A stretch of DNA of 9,081 nucleotides, from contig CAKPZY010000060.1 in assembly GCA_934215475.1 (NCBI GenBank), positions 1 through 9,081 of the forward strand. Direction: 5' to 3'. The position numbers and the translations under genes are program-made. This document shows, piece by piece, positions 7,319 to 9,081 of this stretch (the stretch's first letter is position 1; the number at the start of each line of letters is the position of its first letter). The notes under the pieces were generated by a model. That model did no database searches and was not told where the DNA came from. It worked only from the letters and a program-made list of their open reading frames with translations. This stretch comes from an uncultured Ligilactobacillus sp. (GTDB lineage: Bacteria; Bacillota; Bacilli; Lactobacillales; Lactobacillaceae).

Positions 7319-7347
7319 ATTTTAGATGAAATTGATATTAAAATCAA
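7319..7347 (-). promoter_or_regulatory. Promoter for oppA
   Basis: On the minus strand, TTGATT (7342-7347; 4 of 6) and TAAAAT (7319-7324; 5 of 6) are spaced by 17 bases. Transcription would begin near 7312, leaving a leader of about 60 bases before the ATG. An inverted repeat TTGAT/ATCAA (7332-7336, 7343-7347) overlaps the -35 and part of the spacer and could be a regulator site. The layout matches the oppB promoter, which has the same TAAAAT -10. Confidence 0.55.
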
Positions 7348-7677
7348 GAGCATACTTTAATTTTTTTAATATTTATTTTTGTGCTTTCGCTTGACAATGC
7401 ATTTTTAGGCCATTACAGGGCCCTTTTTTTCTCATTTTTCTCAAAAATAAGCGTTTGAAATCGGTTTATAAAGTTACATTCTTTTACGCCAAAAGAGCTA
7501 TTATCTTATTTTTTGTTTCGCGTTTTCTTAATTATTTATTATGACAACAAGTTTTTTCTTAGACTTTAACCAATTTTTGTTATTTTAACCGATTTTTCCA
7601 GGCTTATTAACTTGCCGTAAAATTGTATCTTTCAGGAGATAGTTTTGTCTTCCTGAGGAAAAAATCTTATAGTTCAA

Positions 7678-7686
7678 TGTTATAAT
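7678..7686 (+). promoter_or_regulatory. Extended -10 promoter for hflX
   Basis: TGTTATAAT combines a perfect TATAAT (7681-7686) with the upstream TG of an extended -10. No credible -35 exists at 16-18 bases, which fits an extended -10 promoter. The start would be near 7693, with GAGGG (7709-7713) as ribosome binding site seven bases before the ATG. An imperfect inverted repeat, TCAGGA/TCCTGA (7632-7637, 7651-7656), lies just upstream. Confidence 0.65.
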
Positions 7687-7719
7687 AAATGTGCAAATGT
7701 ATAGAAATGAGGGAATTAT

Positions 7720-8997
7720 ATGGACCATGCGATCCTTGCTGGAATAGATAATAATAACAATGAAGATTTTGAATATGAAATGAGTGAGTTAGCTGCCCTG
7801 GCCGAAGCAGCAGAAATAAAGCCCGATTTGTCAATAGTTCAAAAAATACCGACACCTGTGGCTGCCAGTTATTTTGGCAGTGGTAAACTTGAAGAAATTA
7901 AAAATGCAGCCAAAGCAACTGATTCTGTTGACTTGATCGTAAATGACGAATTAACACCCACACAACTGAGAAACATTGAAGACACTACCGGCATGACCGT
8001 CGTCGATCGGACGGCACTGATCTTGCAGATCTTTAGCCGCCGGGCTCACACCCGTGAGGCAAAATTGCAAGTTCAAATTGCTTCATTGCAATACCGTTTA
8101 CCGCGCCTGCGGACTTCCAGTTTGAACCGTTTTGACCAACAAACAGCCGGCAGTGCAGGTGGCGGATTCACCAGCCGTGGAGCCGGTGAAACAAAAATGG
8201 AGCTGAATCGACGGACGATCCAAAATCAAATCAGCCACTTGCGTCACGAGCTAAAAGAAGTTGAACAGGAGGAAAAAACCAAGCGTAAAGCTCGTGACCG
8301 CTCCGGCATTAGGACTGTTGCATTAGTAGGCTATACCAACTCGGGCAAATCTACCACAATGAATGGTCTCTTGCGGCAGGTAGGCGAGGGAGAAAAACAA
8401 GTCACGGAAAAGAACATGCTTTTTGCGACTTTGGATACTTCAGTCCGCCGGTTAAAGTTCTCAGATAATAAGCAGATCTTACTCAGCGATACCGTCGGCT
8501 TTGTTTCCCGCCTGCCGCACCAGCTGGTGGAAGCCTTTAAAACCACACTCGCTGAAGCTGCCCAAGCTGATTTACTAGTACAGGTCGTAGACGTTTCTGA
8601 TCCGCACGCCAAGGAGATGGTCGAAACCACCAGAAAAACATTGCACGAAATCGGCGTGGCTGGGTTCCCGATGATCTACGCTTTTAACAAAGCTGATTTG
8701 CAACCAGGACTCCATTATCCCGAGATTGCTGGCGACCAAATAACTTTCAGTGCCCGCGATGAAAATTCGCTTGAAGCGCTGATCAAAATGATCAAACAGA
8801 CATTATTTGCTGATTTTACCACTCGCACCTATTTGATCCCATTTGATCAGGGAAAGTTCCTTGAACGTCTCAACTTGAATGCAACTATCAAGTCAACAAA
8901 ATATACAAGTGAAGGAACTCTGATCACTGCTGAAGTTTCTCCTAAAATGGCTGGGATAATGCACTATTTTGAAGAAGTAAACGACACACCGGAATAA
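7720..8997 (+). CDS. hflX: Ribosome-associated GTPase HflX
   Basis: This cytoplasmic GTPase, 425 residues, is full length for the family (about 426 in E. coli). HflX proteins bind the 50S subunit and split stalled or idle 70S ribosomes, and are linked to heat and antibiotic stress. The N-terminal HflX domain carries YFGSGKLEEI (51-60), the conserved QLRNIEDTTG region (82-91) and the glycine-rich GGGFTSRGAGETKMELNRR (147-165), followed by a helical linker at about 166-192. The G domain has G1 GYTNSGKS (204-211; many homologues have Ala where Ser208 is), a switch I FATLDT (235-240), G3 DTVG (257-260), G4 NKAD (323-326) and G5 SAR (344-346). The ATG at 7720 is supported by GAGGG seven bases upstream and by the conserved ILAGID start of the protein. 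It reads divergently from oppA and no second gene follows before the window ends, so it is probably monocistronic. Confidence 0.97.
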   Translation: MDHAILAGIDNNNNEDFEYEMSELAALAEAAEIKPDLSIVQKIPTPVAASYFGSGKLEEIKNAAKATDSVDLIVNDELTPTQLRNIEDTTGMTVVDRTALILQIFSRRAHTREAKLQVQIASLQYRLPRLRTSSLNRFDQQTAGSAGGGFTSRGAGETKMELNRRTIQNQISHLRHELKEVEQEEKTKRKARDRSGIRTVALVGYTNSGKSTTMNGLLRQVGEGEKQVTEKNMLFATLDTSVRRLKFSDNKQILLSDTVGFVSRLPHQLVEAFKTTLAEAAQADLLVQVVDVSDPHAKEMVETTRKTLHEIGVAGFPMIYAFNKADLQPGLHYPEIAGDQITFSARDENSLEALIKMIKQTLFADFTTRTYLIPFDQGKFLERLNLNATIKSTKYTSEGTLITAEVSPKMAGIMHYFEEVNDTPE

Positions 8998-9008
8998 AAT
9001 CAGACAAA

Positions 9009-9081
9009 AGGGGCTGGGACAAAACTAGTGTTTAGATAGAAAATTGGCTGCAGAAATCGATATTTGATTTCTGCAGCCAAT
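9009..9081 (+). terminator. Hairpin after hflX with interspersed-repeat-like sequence
   Basis: The arms ATTGGCTGCAGAAATC (9043-9058) and GATTTCTGCAGCCAAT (9066-9081) form a perfect 16-bp stem with a 7-base loop. The right arm ends at the last base of the window, so a U-tract cannot be checked. It is preceded by GGGGCTGGGACAAAA (9010-9024), a string I associate with repeated intergenic elements in lactobacilli and other Firmicutes. Terminator function for hflX is likely but partly inferred. Confidence 0.6.

Larger units (their letters stand above)
7252..7719. other. 468-bp AT-rich divergent intergenic region, oppA/hflX
   Basis: It holds the oppA promoter and ribosome binding site on the left and the hflX promoter on the right. 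The middle (about 7350-7620) is AT-rich with no convincing ORF or RNA gene. It contains a repeated AACCRATTT motif (7568-7576, 7587-7595, inverted at 7458-7466) and a GGGCCC with a T-run at 7418-7430 whose 4-bp stem is too weak to call a terminator. No T-box or CIRCE sequence was seen. Confidence 0.6.

Noticed and set aside
7318..7333. CodY-box-like AATTTTAGATGAAATT at the oppA promoter
   Set aside because: Only the outer bases match the CodY consensus and the spacing is one base off; in AT-rich DNA this is expected by chance.
7391..7430. Possible small RNA: TTGACA at 7391 and a GGCC hairpin with T-run at 7408-7430
   Set aside because: No acceptable -10 at 16-18 bases from TTGACA, and the hairpin stem is only 4 bp. 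The two elements also sit too close together to enclose a transcript.
7455..7468. CcpA cre-like site TGAAATCGGTTTAT
   Set aside because: It matches the left half of the cre consensus but misses the final CA, and lies about 150 bases from the predicted oppA start. A second weak resemblance near 7386-7399 is also degenerate. Not enough for a call.
8331..8630. Minus-strand frame inside hflX
   Set aside because: It is antisense to the conserved G domain of HflX and has no independent support.

Overview
The window looks like chromosomal DNA from a low-to-moderate GC lactic acid bacterium, most likely a member of the Lactobacillaceae. The evidence is the Gram-positive lipoprotein-type OppA (lipobox L-A-A-C), the LAB-style Opp ATPases, strong AAGGAG-type ribosome binding sites, TTGNNN/TATAAT-like promoters and U-tailed hairpin terminators. 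I cannot name a species from this sequence.

Layout, left to right. Positions 1-160 hold no convincing large gene. They carry two 39-41 bp tandem units, each bounded by AAGTATC/GATACTT inverted repeats, plus a possible 22-codon ORF overlapping them. Next, on the minus strand, is a NERD-domain protein with a C-terminal zinc-ribbon-like Cys4 motif (161-1177, GTG start). An 80-nt hairpin with a U-tract (1251-1340) separates it from the opp locus, all on the minus strand: oppA (7251-5626), then oppB, oppC, oppD and oppF (5370-1355). On the plus strand, divergent from oppA, lies hflX (7720-8997). The window ends in a perfect 16-bp inverted repeat next to a GGGGCTGGGACAAAA string.

How the genes work together. 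OppA is a lipid-anchored oligopeptide-binding protein. OppB and OppC form the membrane channel, and OppD and OppF are the two ATPases, so the locus encodes a complete oligopeptide ABC importer. The noncoding DNA suggests two transcription units. oppA has its own promoter (7319-7347) and a good rho-independent terminator (5547-5588) whose G-U wobbles pair only in the minus-strand RNA. oppBCDF has a separate near-consensus promoter (5465-5493) with a 21-bp palindrome over the predicted start site, and ends at the 1251-1340 terminator. This would give more binding protein than transporter. HflX is a ribosome-associated GTPase with its own extended -10 promoter and has no evident functional link to Opp.

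I do not see an undescribed multigene system. The points most worth a second look are the regulatory DNA between oppA and oppB, the NERD protein with Asn in place of the expected Glu of its E-x-K motif, and the repeat elements at both ends.
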